Below, one piece after another: positions 12,250 to 24,095 of a DNA stretch of 64,000 bases. The first letter of the stretch is position 1. Every line of letters begins with the position of its first letter. The DNA comes from Scylla paramamosain (taxonomy: Eukaryota; Arthropoda; Malacostraca; Decapoda; Portunidae): contig NC_087198.1 in assembly GCF_035594125.1 (NCBI RefSeq), positions 1,338,599-1,402,598 on the forward strand, read 5' to 3'. A model generated the notes under the pieces. That model made no database searches and was not told where the DNA came from. It was given only the letters and a program-made list of their open reading frames with translations. Made by a program: the position numbers and the translations under genes.

Positions 12250-15134
12250 TTTTTTGTTCAAAGCTCAAAAACACTCAAGATATACCTTTTTGGTCATGTT
12301 ATTCTATTTCTTCATATTGGTTGGTTTGCATCCGTTTTAGCGTTTTTCTACGTAAAACAACGAAAAGACACGTTTTCAGTCATTTTGTTTCCGATTCCCA
12401 AAGAATATTGCCAGAATTTTGGCATCTTACTACCTAATGAAGATGAATAAAAAAAAAATTATTTTATTTTTTTCTCTATAGTGTTAATTGTGAGTTTTAG
12501 CTTTTTTGGTACTTAAGGAACTTAAAAACACTCATAATACACGTTTCTCGTAATGTCCTTTCGTTTCCCAAACATAAGGTTCTTTGCATGTATTTAAGCG
12601 TTTTTATAAATAACATGATCAAAAACACTCAAATTACATGTTTTTGCTAATGTCTCTCCATAAAGGTTGTTTTGCATGCGTTTTAGTTTTTCGGTATGTA
12701 TGGAGTTACAAAAAACACTTAAAGGCAAGTTCTTCGTAAAAGTTGGTTTTATTCCCATGTAATGTGATTGTTCTGCTTTTTAGTGCTTTGTTGCACATCA
12801 CGCTCAAAAACACTCAAAACACACTTTTCTGGTAATATCATTTTTTTTCCCCACATAAAGCTAGTTTCGCATGTAATTTGGGATTTTCGTAACTAAGAAT
12901 GTGAAATACACTCAAAATACACACATTTGGTAAGGTAGTCCTGTCTTTCTATTAAAAGTGTTATTCATGCATTTCAGCATATTGGTATGTAAGAAACTTC
13001 TCTATATACACGAGTTTTTGCGTTTTTTGCCTTGTGGTTCCTGTGAAATTATAAAACACTCATTATACAAGTTTCTCATAATGTTCTTTTGTTTCCCAAT
13101 ATAGAGTGCTTTCCATCCATTTTCGCATTTTTTGTAGGTAACAAGCTGAAAAACTCTCAAAATATATCTTTTTCGTAATGTTATTTTATTTCTTCATATT
13201 GGTTGGTTTGTTTTTGTTTTAGCGTTTTTCTTCGTAAATCACTGAAAAGACACGTTTTCAGTAATATTGTTGAAATTGCTGAAAAACACTCAAAAGACAG
13301 ATTTCTGGTAAAGTCGTGTAATTTCCCCATATAGGTGGCTTTGCATGCACTTCTGGGTTTGGTACATAATTCCGGAAAAAAGTTAAATTTTTTTTATAAT
13401 GTTTTTTTTTTACATAATTTCGCTGAATTTTGCCTGAATTTTGGCATCTTCATACCTATGTAGATGAATAAAAAAAAATCTATTTTTTTAGTTATTTATT
13501 TTTTCTCTCTTTCTGGGTTTTAGTTTTTTGGTACTTAAGGAACTTAAAAATAATCATAATACACGATTTTCGTAATGTCCTTTCGTTTAACAGACATATG
13601 GTTCTTTGCATGTATTTAAGCGTTTTTATAGGTAACATGATCAAAAACACAAAATGTTTTGGTATTGTTATTCGGTTTCTCCATAAAGGGTGTTTTGCAT
13701 GCGTTTTAGCGTTTTGGTATGTAAGGAGTTAAAAACACTTAAAGGCAAGTTCTTCGTAGAAGTTGGTTTTATTCCTATTTAATGTGATTATTCTGCTTTT
13801 TAGTGCTTTGTTACATATCACACTCAAAAACACTCAAAAGACACTTTTTAGATAATGTTATTTTTTTCCCACATAAGGCTAGTTTCACATGTAATTTGGT
13901 ATTTATGTAACTAAGAATGTGAAAAACACTCAAAATACACACATTTGGTAAGGTAATTCTGTTTTTCCATTAAAAGTGTTATTCATGAGTTTTAGCGTTT
14001 TGGTATATAAGAAACTTCTCTATATACACGAGTTTTTGCGTTTTTTGTCTTGTGGTTCTTGTGAAACTATAAAACAAACATTACACATGTTTCTCTAAAT
14101 GTCCTTTTGCTTCCTAATATAGAGCTTCCCAATATATATGCTTTCCAAATATATGCGCGTTTTTTTGTAGGTAAAAAGCTCAAAAACACCTTTTGGTAAT
14201 GTTATTCTATTTCTTTATATTTGTTGGTTTGCATCCGTTTTAGCGTTTTTCTACGTAAAACACTGAAAAGACACGTCTTCAGTAATTTTGTTTTTTGATT
14301 CACATATTGACTGACTTCAATATTATTTATCGTTTTGGTGCCTAACATGCTGAAAAACACTGAAAAGACAGGTTTCTGGTAAAGTCGTTTAACTTCCTTA
14401 TGGAGGTGGCATGCACTTTAGAGTTTGGTACATAACAAAAAAGAGCTATAATTAACTTTTTTGAATAATGTTCTTTTTTCCAGATAAATTCCCTGAATTT
14501 TGGCAGAATATTGGCATCTTGGTAAAAATGAAAATCAATATAAAAAAAAGCTATTTTTATTAATTTATTATTTTTCTCTATAAAGAGTGTAATTTTTGGG
14601 TTTTAACGTTTTGGTACTTAAGGAACTTAAAAACGGACCTAATACACGTTTCTCGTAATGTCCTTTCGTTTTCCAAACATAGGGTTCTTTGCATGTATTT
14701 AAGCGTTTTTGTAGGTAGCATGATCAAAAACACTTAAAACACATGTTTTTAGTAATGTTATTCTGCATCTCCATAAAGTAGTTTTTTGCATGCGTTTTAG
14801 CGTTTTGGTTTGTAAGGTCAAAAACACTTCAAGGCAAGTTCTTGGTAAAAGTTGGTTTTATTCCCATGTAATATGTTTTGCCCTGTTTTTTTTTTTTTTT
14901 GTGATTAATTGTCTAACATGCTCAAAAACACTCAAAAGACACTTCTAATAATGTCATTTTTTTCCAACATAGTTTTGCGTGCTCTTTCGGGTTTTTCTAA
15001 CTATGTGAAAAACAATCAAAATACACGCATTTGGTAAGGTTGTTCTGTTTCTCAATTAATATTGTTATTCAAGAGTTTAAGCATTTTGGTATCCAAGAAA
15101 CTTCTTTATATACACGAGTTTTTGCGTTTTTTGC

Positions 15135-15158
15135 CTTGTGGTTCTTGTGAACCACAAG
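15135..15158 (+). repeat. Gamma1' hairpin, perfect stem
   Basis: Same insertion variant as at 12,107, with an intact 10-bp stem and TTGT loop. Confidence 0.9.
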
Positions 15159-16698
15159 TTCTTTTGCTCAAAAATAATAAAACACTCATTATACAAGTTT
15201 CTCGTAATGTCCTTTTGTTTCCCAATAGGGAGTGCTTTGCATCCATTTTCGCGTTTTTTGTAGGTAACAAGCTCAAAAACACTCAAAATGTACCTTTTTG
15301 GTAATGTTATTTTATTTCTTCCTATTGGTTGGTTTGCATCCGTTTTAGCGTTTTTCTACGTAAAACACCGAAAAGACACGTTTTCAGTAATTTTGTTTTA
15401 GATTTCCATATAGAGTAACTTGCATGTTATTTACCGTTATGGTGCCTAACAAGTTGAAAAACACTCATAAGGCAGTTTTCTGGCAAAGACGTTTAATTTC
15501 CCCATATAGGTGGCTTTGCATGCACTTTAGGGTTTGGTACATAACAGTACGAAAAAAAAGCTAAATTTAACTTTTTTGATAATGTTCTTATTTCACATAA
15601 TTTCCTGAATTTTGCCCAAATTTTGGCATCTCGGTACCTGTCAAGATGAAAAAGAAAGAAAAAAATATCTTATTATTTTATTTACTTTTTTTTTCTCAAT
15701 AAAGAGTGTTATTTGTGGCTTTTAGCTTTTTGATAAATAATCTTAAAAACACTCGTAATAAACGTTTCTCGCAATGTCCTTTAATTTCCTAAAAATAGGG
15801 TTCTTTGCATGTATTTAAGCGTTTTTATTGGTAACATGATCAAAAACACTCAAAATATATGTTTTTGGTAATGCTATTCTCTTTCTCCATAAAGTGTGTT
15901 TTGCATGCGTTTTAGCGCAAAACACTTAAAGGCAATTTCTTGGTAAAAAATTATTTTATTGCCATGTAAAGTGATTCCCATGCTTTTTAGTGCTTTATTG
16001 CCTATCAAGCTCAAAAACACTTAAAAGACACTTTTCTGGTAATGTCATTTTTTTCCCACATAAAGCTGGTTTCGCATGCAATTTGGGATTTTGGTAACTA
16101 AGAATGTGAAAAGCACTCAAAATACACGCATTTAGTAAAGTTGTTCTGTTTCTCAATTAAGAGTGTTATTCAGGAGTTTCAGCATTTTGGTATCTAGGAA
16201 ACTTCTCCATATACACTAGTTTTTGCGTTTTTTTGCCTTGTGGTTCTTTTAAACTATAAACATTCATTATACACTTTTCTTGCAATGTCCCTTTGTTTTC
16301 CAATATAGAGTGCTTTGTATCAATTTTCGCGTTTTTTTTTTTAGGTAACAACCTCGAAAACACTCAAAATATACCTTTTTGGTAATGTTTTTCTACTTCT
16401 TGATATTTGTTGGTTTCCATCCGTTTTAGCGTTTTTCTACGTAAAACACTGAGAAGACACGTTTCCAGTAATTTTGTTTTGGTTAGCCATATAGAGTGAG
16501 TTCCATATTATTTATCGTTTTGGTGCCTAACATGCTGAAAAACACTCAAAACACAGATTTCTGGTAAGGTCGTTTAATTTCCTCATATGGGAGGCTTTGA
16601 GTGCACTTTAGTGTTTCGTACATAACAGTCCGAAAAAAAGCTAATATCAACTTTTTTTTTATAATATTCTCTTATCATATAATTGCACTAATTTGGTG

Positions 16699-16729
16699 AA
16701 TAACTAATAACTAATAACTAATAACTAAT
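16699..16729 (+). repeat. 7-bp minisatellite (TAACTAA)n
   Basis: About four copies of TAACTAA replace the end of a gamma2 monomer just before GAAGGTGAATAAC. Private to this unit. Confidence 0.88.
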
Positions 16730-17329
16730 GAAGGTGAATAACAACAAAAGAAAAGAAAAACCTTTCATTTTTTTTATTTTTTATTTTTTTTCTAAATAAC
16801 GAATGTTATTTTTGGGTTTTAGCTTTTTGGTAGTTAAGGAACTTAAAAACACTCATAATACACGTTTCTCGTAATGTCCTTACGTTTCCCAAACATAAGG
16901 TTCTTTGCATGTATTTAAGCGTTTTTATAGATAACATTATCAAAAACACTCAAAATACATCTTTTTGGTAATGGTTCTGGTTCTCCATTTTGTTTGCTTG
17001 TTTTGCATGCGTTTTAGCGGTTTAGTATATAAGGAGCTCAAAAACACTTAAAGGAAAATTCTTGATAAAAACTGGTTTTATTGAAATGTAATGTGATTGC
17101 CCTGCTTTTTAGTGCTTTATTGCCTATCAGGCTCAAAAACACTCAAAAGACATTTTTCTCCTAATGTCATTTTCTTCTCACATAAAGCTGGTTTCGCATG
17201 CAATTTAAGGTTTTTGTAACTAAGAATGTGAAAAGCTCTCAAAATACACGCATTTAGTAAGGTTGTTCTGTTTCTTAATTTGGAATGTTATTCATGAGTT
17301 TAAGCATTTTGGTATCTAAGAATCACATT

Positions 17330-17385
17330 CATATCCGCAAATTTTTTGCAGATATATCATATCTCCATATCCGCAAATTTTTTGC
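17330..17385 (+). repeat. 20-bp direct duplication in gamma1/gamma1'
   Basis: CATATCCGCAAATTTTTTGC occurs at 17,330-17,349 and again at 17,366-17,385, separated by GATATATCAT-type sequence. Private to this unit. Confidence 0.9.
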
Positions 17386-19370
17386 GTTTCTTGCCTTTTG
17401 GTTCTTTTGAACTATAAAACACTCAATATGCAATGTCCATTTATTTCCTGATATAGAGTGCTTTGCATCAATTTTTTGCTTTTTTTTTGTAGGTAATAAG
17501 CTCAAAAACACTCAAAATATACCTTTTTGGTAATGTTTTTTTTTATTTTTTATATTGGTTAGTTTGCATCCGTTTTAACGTATTTCTACGTAAAACACTG
17601 AGAAGACACGTTTTCAGTAGTTTTTTTCCCATATAAAAGTGATTCCCATATAAAGTGAGTTATTTATTTATCGTTTTTGTGCCTAAAATTCTGAAAAACA
17701 CTTAAAAGACAGATTTCTTTAAAGGTTCGTTTAATTTCCTCATATAGGAGGCTTTGCATGCACTTTAGGGTTTGGTACATAACAGTTTGAAAAAAAAAGC
17801 TGAAATTAACTTTTTTGATAATATTCTTTTATCACATAATTGCCCTGAATTTTCCGAGAATTTTGGCATCTCGGTACCTATGAATATGAATTAAAAAAAA
17901 AAAATTCCTATTTATTTTATTTATTTATTTTTTTCTAAATAAAGAGTGTTTTTTGTGGGTTTTAGCTTTTTGGTACTTAAGGAACTTAAAAAAACACTCA
18001 TAATACACGTTTCTTGTAATGTCCTTTTGCTTCCCAAACATAATGTTATTTGCGTGTACTTTAGCGTTTTTATAGATAACATGATCAAAAAACACTGAAA
18101 ATACATGTTTTTGGTAATGTTATTCTGTTTCTCCATAAAGTTTGTTTTGCATGCGTTTTAGCGGTTTGGTATATAAGGGGATAAAAAACACTTAAAGGCA
18201 AATTCTTCGTAAAGGTTGGTTTTATTCCCATTTAATGTGATCGTTCTGCTTTTTAGTGCTTTGTTGCATATCACGCTGAAAAAACACTCAAAAGACACTT
18301 TTCTGGTAATGTCATTTTTTTTCCCAAATGATGGTAGTTTCGCATGTAATTTGGCATTTTCGTAACTAAGAATGTGAAAAAACACTCAAAATACTCAATT
18401 TGGTAAGGTAGTTCTGTTAATCGATTAAAAGTGTTATTCATGCATTTATTCATTTTGGTATGTAAAAAATTTCTCTATATACACGAGTTTTTGCGTTTAT
18501 TGCTTTGTGATTCTTTTAAAACTATAAAACACTCATTATACACGTTTCTGGTAATGTCCTTTTGTTTCCTAATATAGAGTGCTTTACATCGATTTTTTGC
18601 ATTTTTTGTAGGTAACAAGCTCAAAAACATTCAAAATATATCTTTTTGGTAATGTTATTCTATTTCTTCATATAGGATGGTTTCTATCCGCTTTAGCATT
18701 TTTCTATGTAAAACACTGAAAAGACACGTTTTCAGTAATTTTCTTTTGGATTCACATATTGACAGACTAACATGCTGAAAAACACTGAAAAGACAGGTTT
18801 CTGGTAAAGTCCTTTAACTTCCTTATATAGGTGGCTTTGCATGCATTTTAGGGTTTGGTAGATAACAATCCGAAAAAAAGCATAATTAACTTCTATGATA
18901 ATATTCTTTTTTCCACATAAATTCCTTGAATTTTGGCAGAATTTTAGCATCTCGCTTTCTGTAAAGATGAATAACCAAAAAAAAAAAAAATCCCATTTTT
19001 TTATTTATTTATTTTTCTAAAGAGTGTTATTTGTGGGTTTTAGCTTTTTGGTACTGAAGGAAATTAAAAATCACTCATAATACACGTTTCTCGTAATGTT
19101 CTTTCGTTTCCCAAAAATAAAGTTCTTTACATGTATTTAAGCGTTTTTATACATAACATCATCAAAAACACTCAAAATACATGTATTTTGTAATGTTGTT
19201 CTGTTTCTCCATAAAATATATTTTGCATGCGTTTTAGCGTTTTGGTACGTAAGGAGCTCAAAAACACTTAAAGGTAAGATCTTGGTAAAATTTGGTTTTA
19301 TTCCCATGTAATGTGATTGCCCTGGCATTTAGGGCTTTATTGCGTAACACGCTCACAAACACTTAAAAGA

Positions 19371-19824
19371 CATGCAAAGCCTCCCATATGAGGAAATTAA
19401 AGACCTAACAAGAAATATGTCTTTTCAGTGTTTTTCAGCATATTAGGCACTAAAACGATAAATAATAAAGAACTCACTCTATGTGGGAATCCAAAAGAAA
19501 ATTACTGAAAACGTGTCTTCTAAGTGTTTTACGTAGAAAAACGCTAAAACTGATACAAACCAACCAATATCAAGAAGCAGAATAACATTACCAAAAATGT
19601 ATATTTTGAGTGTTTTTGAGCTTGTTTAATACAAAAAAAAAACGCGAAAATTGATACAAAGCACTCTATATTGGGAAAGAAAGGGACATTGCGAGAAAAG
19701 TGTATAATGAATGTTTTATAGTTCAAAAAAACCACAAGGCAAAAAACGCAAAAACTCGTGTATATGCTGAAACTCTTGAATAACACTCTTAATTGAGAAA
19801 CAGAGCAACCTTACTAAATGCGTG
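19371..19824 (-). repeat. Inverted satellite block, copy 2
   Basis: Reverse-oriented beta2 (partial) to gamma1, with the same joins as copy 1 (CATGCAAAGCCTCCCATATG on the left, AAATGCGTG|TCAAAAAC on the right). The following alpha1-beta1-gamma1-gamma1' carries private variants (TAGTCGAG, TTGTGATTCTGGTGAAAC) also seen after the copies at 10.2 and 63.2 kb. The flanks are therefore duplicated together with the block. Confidence 0.9.
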
Positions 19825-20699
19825 TCAAAAACACTAAAAGGCAAGTTCTTCGTAAAAGTTGGTTTTATTCCCATGTAATGTGATTGCCCTGCTTTTTAGT
19901 GCTTTATTGCCTAACACGCTCAAAAACACTCAAAGACACTTTTCTGATAATGTCATTTTTTTCCTACATGAAGCTAGTTTCGCATGGAATTTAGGGTTTT
20001 GGTAACTAAGAATGTAAAATAACACTCAAAATACACGCATTTAGCAAGGTTGTTCTGTTTCTTGATTAAGAGTGTTATTCATGAGTTTCAGTATTTTGGT
20101 ATCTTAGAAACTTCTCCATATAGTCGAGTTTTTGCGTTTTTTGGCTTGTGATTCTGGTGAAACTATAAAAAATTCTTTATACACGTTTCTCGTTATCCGT
20201 TTTAGCGTTTTTCTACGTAAAACACTGAGAAGACACGTTTTCAGTAATTTTGTTTTGCATCCCCATGTAAAGATGAGTTCCTTATTATTTATCGTTTTGG
20301 TGCTTAACATGCTAAAAAAAACACTCAAAACACAGATATCTGGTAAGGTCGTTAAATTTCTTCATATAGGAGGCTTTGCATGCACTTTAGGGTTTGGTAC
20401 ATAACAGTTCGAAAAAAAAAAGCTGAAATTAACTTTTTTTATAATATTCTTTTATCATACGATTCCCCTGAATTTTCCCAGAATTTTGGCATCTCGGTAC
20501 TATGAAGATGAATAACAAAAAAAAAAAAAAATCCAATATTTTATTATTTTTTTATTTTTTTTATTTTCTAAATAAAGAGTGTTATTTGTGGGTTTTAGCT
20601 TTTTGGTACTTAAAGAACTTAAAAAAAACACTCATAATACACATTTCTCGTAATGTCCTTTTGTTTCCCAAACATAATGTTCTTTGCATGTACTTTAGC

Positions 20700-20822
20700 G
20701 TTATATATGTTATATATATTATATATATGTTTTGTTATATATGTTATATATATATGTTATATATATATAACAATATATATATTGTTATATATGTTATATA
20801 TATGTTTTGTTATATATGTTTT
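20700..20822 (+). repeat. TA-rich low-complexity expansion inside delta1
   Basis: TTATATATG/TGTTATATA variants replace the middle and end of a delta1 monomer, between TTTAGCG and TTTTCGGTAATG. It contains a perfect 30-bp palindrome at 20,763-20,792 centred on CAATATATATATTG. It probably grew from the normal TTTTTATAGATAACATG segment. Confidence 0.9.
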
Positions 20823-22209
20823 CGGTAATGTTATTCTGTTTCTCCATAAAGTTTGTTTTGCATGCGTTTTAGCGGTTTGCTATATAAGGAGCTCAAAAAC
20901 ACTTAAAGGCAAGTTTTTGGTATAAAATTGGTGTTATTCTAATGTAATTTCATTGCTGTGCTTTTTAGTGATTTATTGCCTATCACGCTCAAAAACCCTT
21001 AAAAGACACTTTTCTGGTAATGTCATTTTTTTTTCTCACATAAAGGTGGTTTCGCATGTAATTTGGGGTTTTGATAACTAAGAATGTGAAAAACACGCAA
21101 AATACACGCGTTTAGTAAGGTTGTTCTGTTTCTCAGTTAAGAGTGTTATTCATGAGTTCCAGCATTTTGGTAATTAGGAACATTCTCCATATACACGAGT
21201 TTTTGTGTTTTTTGCCTTTTGGTTCGTTTGAACTATAAAAAACTCATTATACACTTTTCTTGAAAAGTCCTTTTGTTTTCTTATGTAGAGTGCTTTGCAT
21301 CAATTTTCCCGTTTCTTTGTAGGTAACAATTACATAACACTCAAAATATACCTTTTTGGTAATGTTTTTTCTGTTTGTTGATATTGGTTGGTTTGCATCC
21401 GTTTCAGCGTTTTTCTACGTAAAACACTGAAAAGACAGGTTTTCAGCAATTTTGTTTTGGATTCTGATATAGGGTGAAATCCTTATTATTTATCGTTTTG
21501 GTGCCTAACATGCTGAAAAACACTCAAAAAACAGATTTCTGGTAAGGTCGTTTAATTTCCTCATATAGGAGTCTTTGGATGCACTTTAGGGTTTGGTATA
21601 TAACAATCCAAAAAAAAAAGCTAAAATTAACTTTTTTGATAATTTTCTTTTATTATATAATAGCCCTGAATTTTCCCAGAATTTTGGAATCTCGTTACCT
21701 ATGAAGATGAATAACAAAAAAAAAAATCGTATTTTTTTATTTTCTTACTTTTTTTTCTAAATAAAGAGTGTTATTTGTGGGTTTTATCTTTTTGGTACTT
21801 TAGGAACTTAAAAACACTTATAATATACATTTCTCGTAATGTCCTTTCGTTTCGCAAACATAAGGTTCTTTATATGTATTTAAGCGTTTTTATAGATAAC
21901 ATGATCAAAACCAAAAAAATATGTTTTTGGTAATTTTATTCTGTTTCTCCATAAAAGATGTTTTGCATGCATTTTAGCGTTTTGGTATGTAATGAGCTCA
22001 AAAACACTTAAAGGCAAGTTCTTGGTAAAAGTTGTTTTTATTCCCATGTAATGTTATTACCCTGCTTTTTAGTGCTTTATTGCCTAACACGCTCAAAACA
22101 CTCAAAAGACACTTTTCTGGTAATATCATTTATTTCCCACATAAAGCTAGTTTTGCATGAAATTTGGGAATTTGGTAACTAAGAATGTGAAAAAAACTCA
22201 AAACACAGC

Positions 22210-22385
22210 CATTAATAAGGTTTTTCTATTTCTTAATTAAAAGTGTTATTCATGAGTTTCAGCATTTTGGTATGTAAGAAACTTTTCAAATACACACATT
22301 TGGTAAGGTATTTTTGTTTCAAAATTAAAAGTGTTATTCATGAGTTTCATCTTTTTGGTATGTAAGAATCTTCTTTATGTTCACG
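22210..22385 (+). repeat. Duplicated gamma1 monomer (copy b)
   Basis: Tandem gamma1 pair; the second begins ACATTTGGTAAGGTATTTTTG, then CAAAATTAAAAGTG. Part of a duplicated segment shared with 37.1 and 61.0 kb. Confidence 0.85.
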
Positions 22386-24054
22386 AGTTTTTTAGTTTTT
22401 TACCTTGTGGTTCTTGTCAAACAATAAAACACTCATACACGTTTCTCGTAATGTCCTTTTCTTTGGCAATATCAAGTGCTTTCCATCCATTTTTTGCTTT
22501 TTTTTGTAAGTAACAAGATCAAAAACACATCAAAATATATCTTTTTGGTAATGTTATTCTATTTCTTCTTATTGATTGGTTTACATCCATTTTAGCGTTT
22601 TTTTTTTAAGTAAATCACTGAAAAGACACGTTTTCAGTCATATTGTTGAAATTGCTGAAAACACTCAAAAGACAGGTTTCTGGTAAAGTCGTGTAATTTC
22701 CCCATATAGGTGGATTTGCATGCACTTCAGGGTTGGTACATAACTCCAGAAAAGGCTAAAATTATTATTTTTATAAAGATTTTTTTTACAAAATTTCTAT
22801 GAATTTTACCAGAATTTTGGCATCTCGGTACCTATGAAGATGAATAACAAAAAAATTTTTTTTTTTCTCTTTATAAAGTGTTATTTATGGGTTTTAGCTT
22901 TTTGGTACTGAAGGAACTTAAAAACACTCATAATACACGATTTTCGTAATGTCCTTTTGTTATACAAACATAGGGTCCTTTACATGTATTTAAGCGTTTT
23001 TATAGGTTACATGATAAAAAAAAACTCAAAATACTTGTTTTTGGTAATGTTATTCTGTTTCTCCATAAAGAGTGTTTTCTATGCGTTTTAGCGATTTGGT
23101 ATGTAAGGAGTTAAAAAACACTTAAAGGCAAGTTCTTCGTAAAAGTTGGTTTTATTCCCATGTAATGTGATTGTTCTGCTTTTTAGTGCTTTGTTCCATA
23201 TCACGCTCAAAAACACTGAAAAAACACTTTTTTGGTAATGTCATTTTTTTTTTCCACATAAAAGTAGTTTCGCATGTAATTTGGAATTTTCGTAACTAAG
23301 AATGTGAAAAACACTCAAAATACACACATTTGGTAAGGTAGTTCTGTTTCTCAATTAAAAGTGTTATTCATGCATTTCAGCATTTTGGTATGTAAGAAAC
23401 TTCTCTATATACACGAATTTTTGTGTTTTTTGCCTTGTGGTTCGTGTGAAACTATAAAACACTCATTATACACGTTTTTCGTAATGTTCTTTTGTTTCCC
23501 AATGTAGAGTGCTTTCCATCCATTTTCGCATTTTTTGTAGGTAACAAGCTGAAAAACACTCAAAATATATATTTTTGGTAATGTTATTGTATTTCTTCAT
23601 ATTGGTTGGCTTGCATCCGTTTTAGCGTTTTTCTTCGTAAATCACTGAAAAGACACGTTTTCAGTAATATTGTTGAAATTGCTGGAAAAAACACTCAAAA
23701 GACAGATTTCTGGTAAAGTCGTGTAATTTCCCCATATAGGTGGCTTTGCATGCACTTCTGGGTTTGGTACATAATTCCGGAAAAAATAAAAAAAAAATTT
23801 TATAATGTGTTTTTTTACATAATTTCCCTGAATTTTGCCTGAATTTTGGCATCTTCATACCTATTTAGATGAATAACAAAAAAAAAATCTATTTTTTGTT
23901 ATTTATTTTTTCTCTATTTGTGGGTTTTAGTTTTTTGGTTTTTAAGGAACTTAAAAACAATCATAATACACGAGTTTCGTAATGTCCTTTCGTTTCACAG
24001 ACATAGAGTTCTTTGCATGTATTTAAGCGTTTTTATAGGTAACATGATCAAAAA

Positions 24055-24095
24055 ACACTCAAAATAATGTAACAAAATAATGTATAAATGTAATT
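24055..24095 (+). other. Slot jump delta1 to beta1
   Basis: delta1 ends in AATAATGTAACAAAATAATG and continues as TGTAATTTGGGATTTTCG, the middle of beta1. epsilon1 and alpha1 are missing. Confidence 0.8.

Larger units (their letters stand above)
10686..19370 (+). repeat. Satellite HOR array, block 2
   Basis: Array resumes in the last ~20 bp of epsilon1 after the inverted block. delta1 starts lie near 11,615, 12,543, 13,565, 14,649, 15,763, 16,864, 18,010 and 19,087. The unit near 12.0-12.25 kb carries two hairpins (gamma1' and delta2). Units at 13.3-16.0 kb share diagnostic variants with 0.2-2.8 kb and 55.9-58.7 kb: a shortened alpha2, a delta2 with an internal deletion before TTTTGGTAATG, the linker AAAATCAATATAAAAAAA and the alpha1 string TTATTGCCATGTAAAGTG. 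No gene is seen. Confidence 0.9.

Noticed and set aside
22711..22720. Perfect octamer ATTTGCAT in some beta2 monomers (also near 45,130 and 61,496)
   Set aside because: One substitution from the general TTTGCATG of the monomer, present in few units, with no promoter context. Likely chance.
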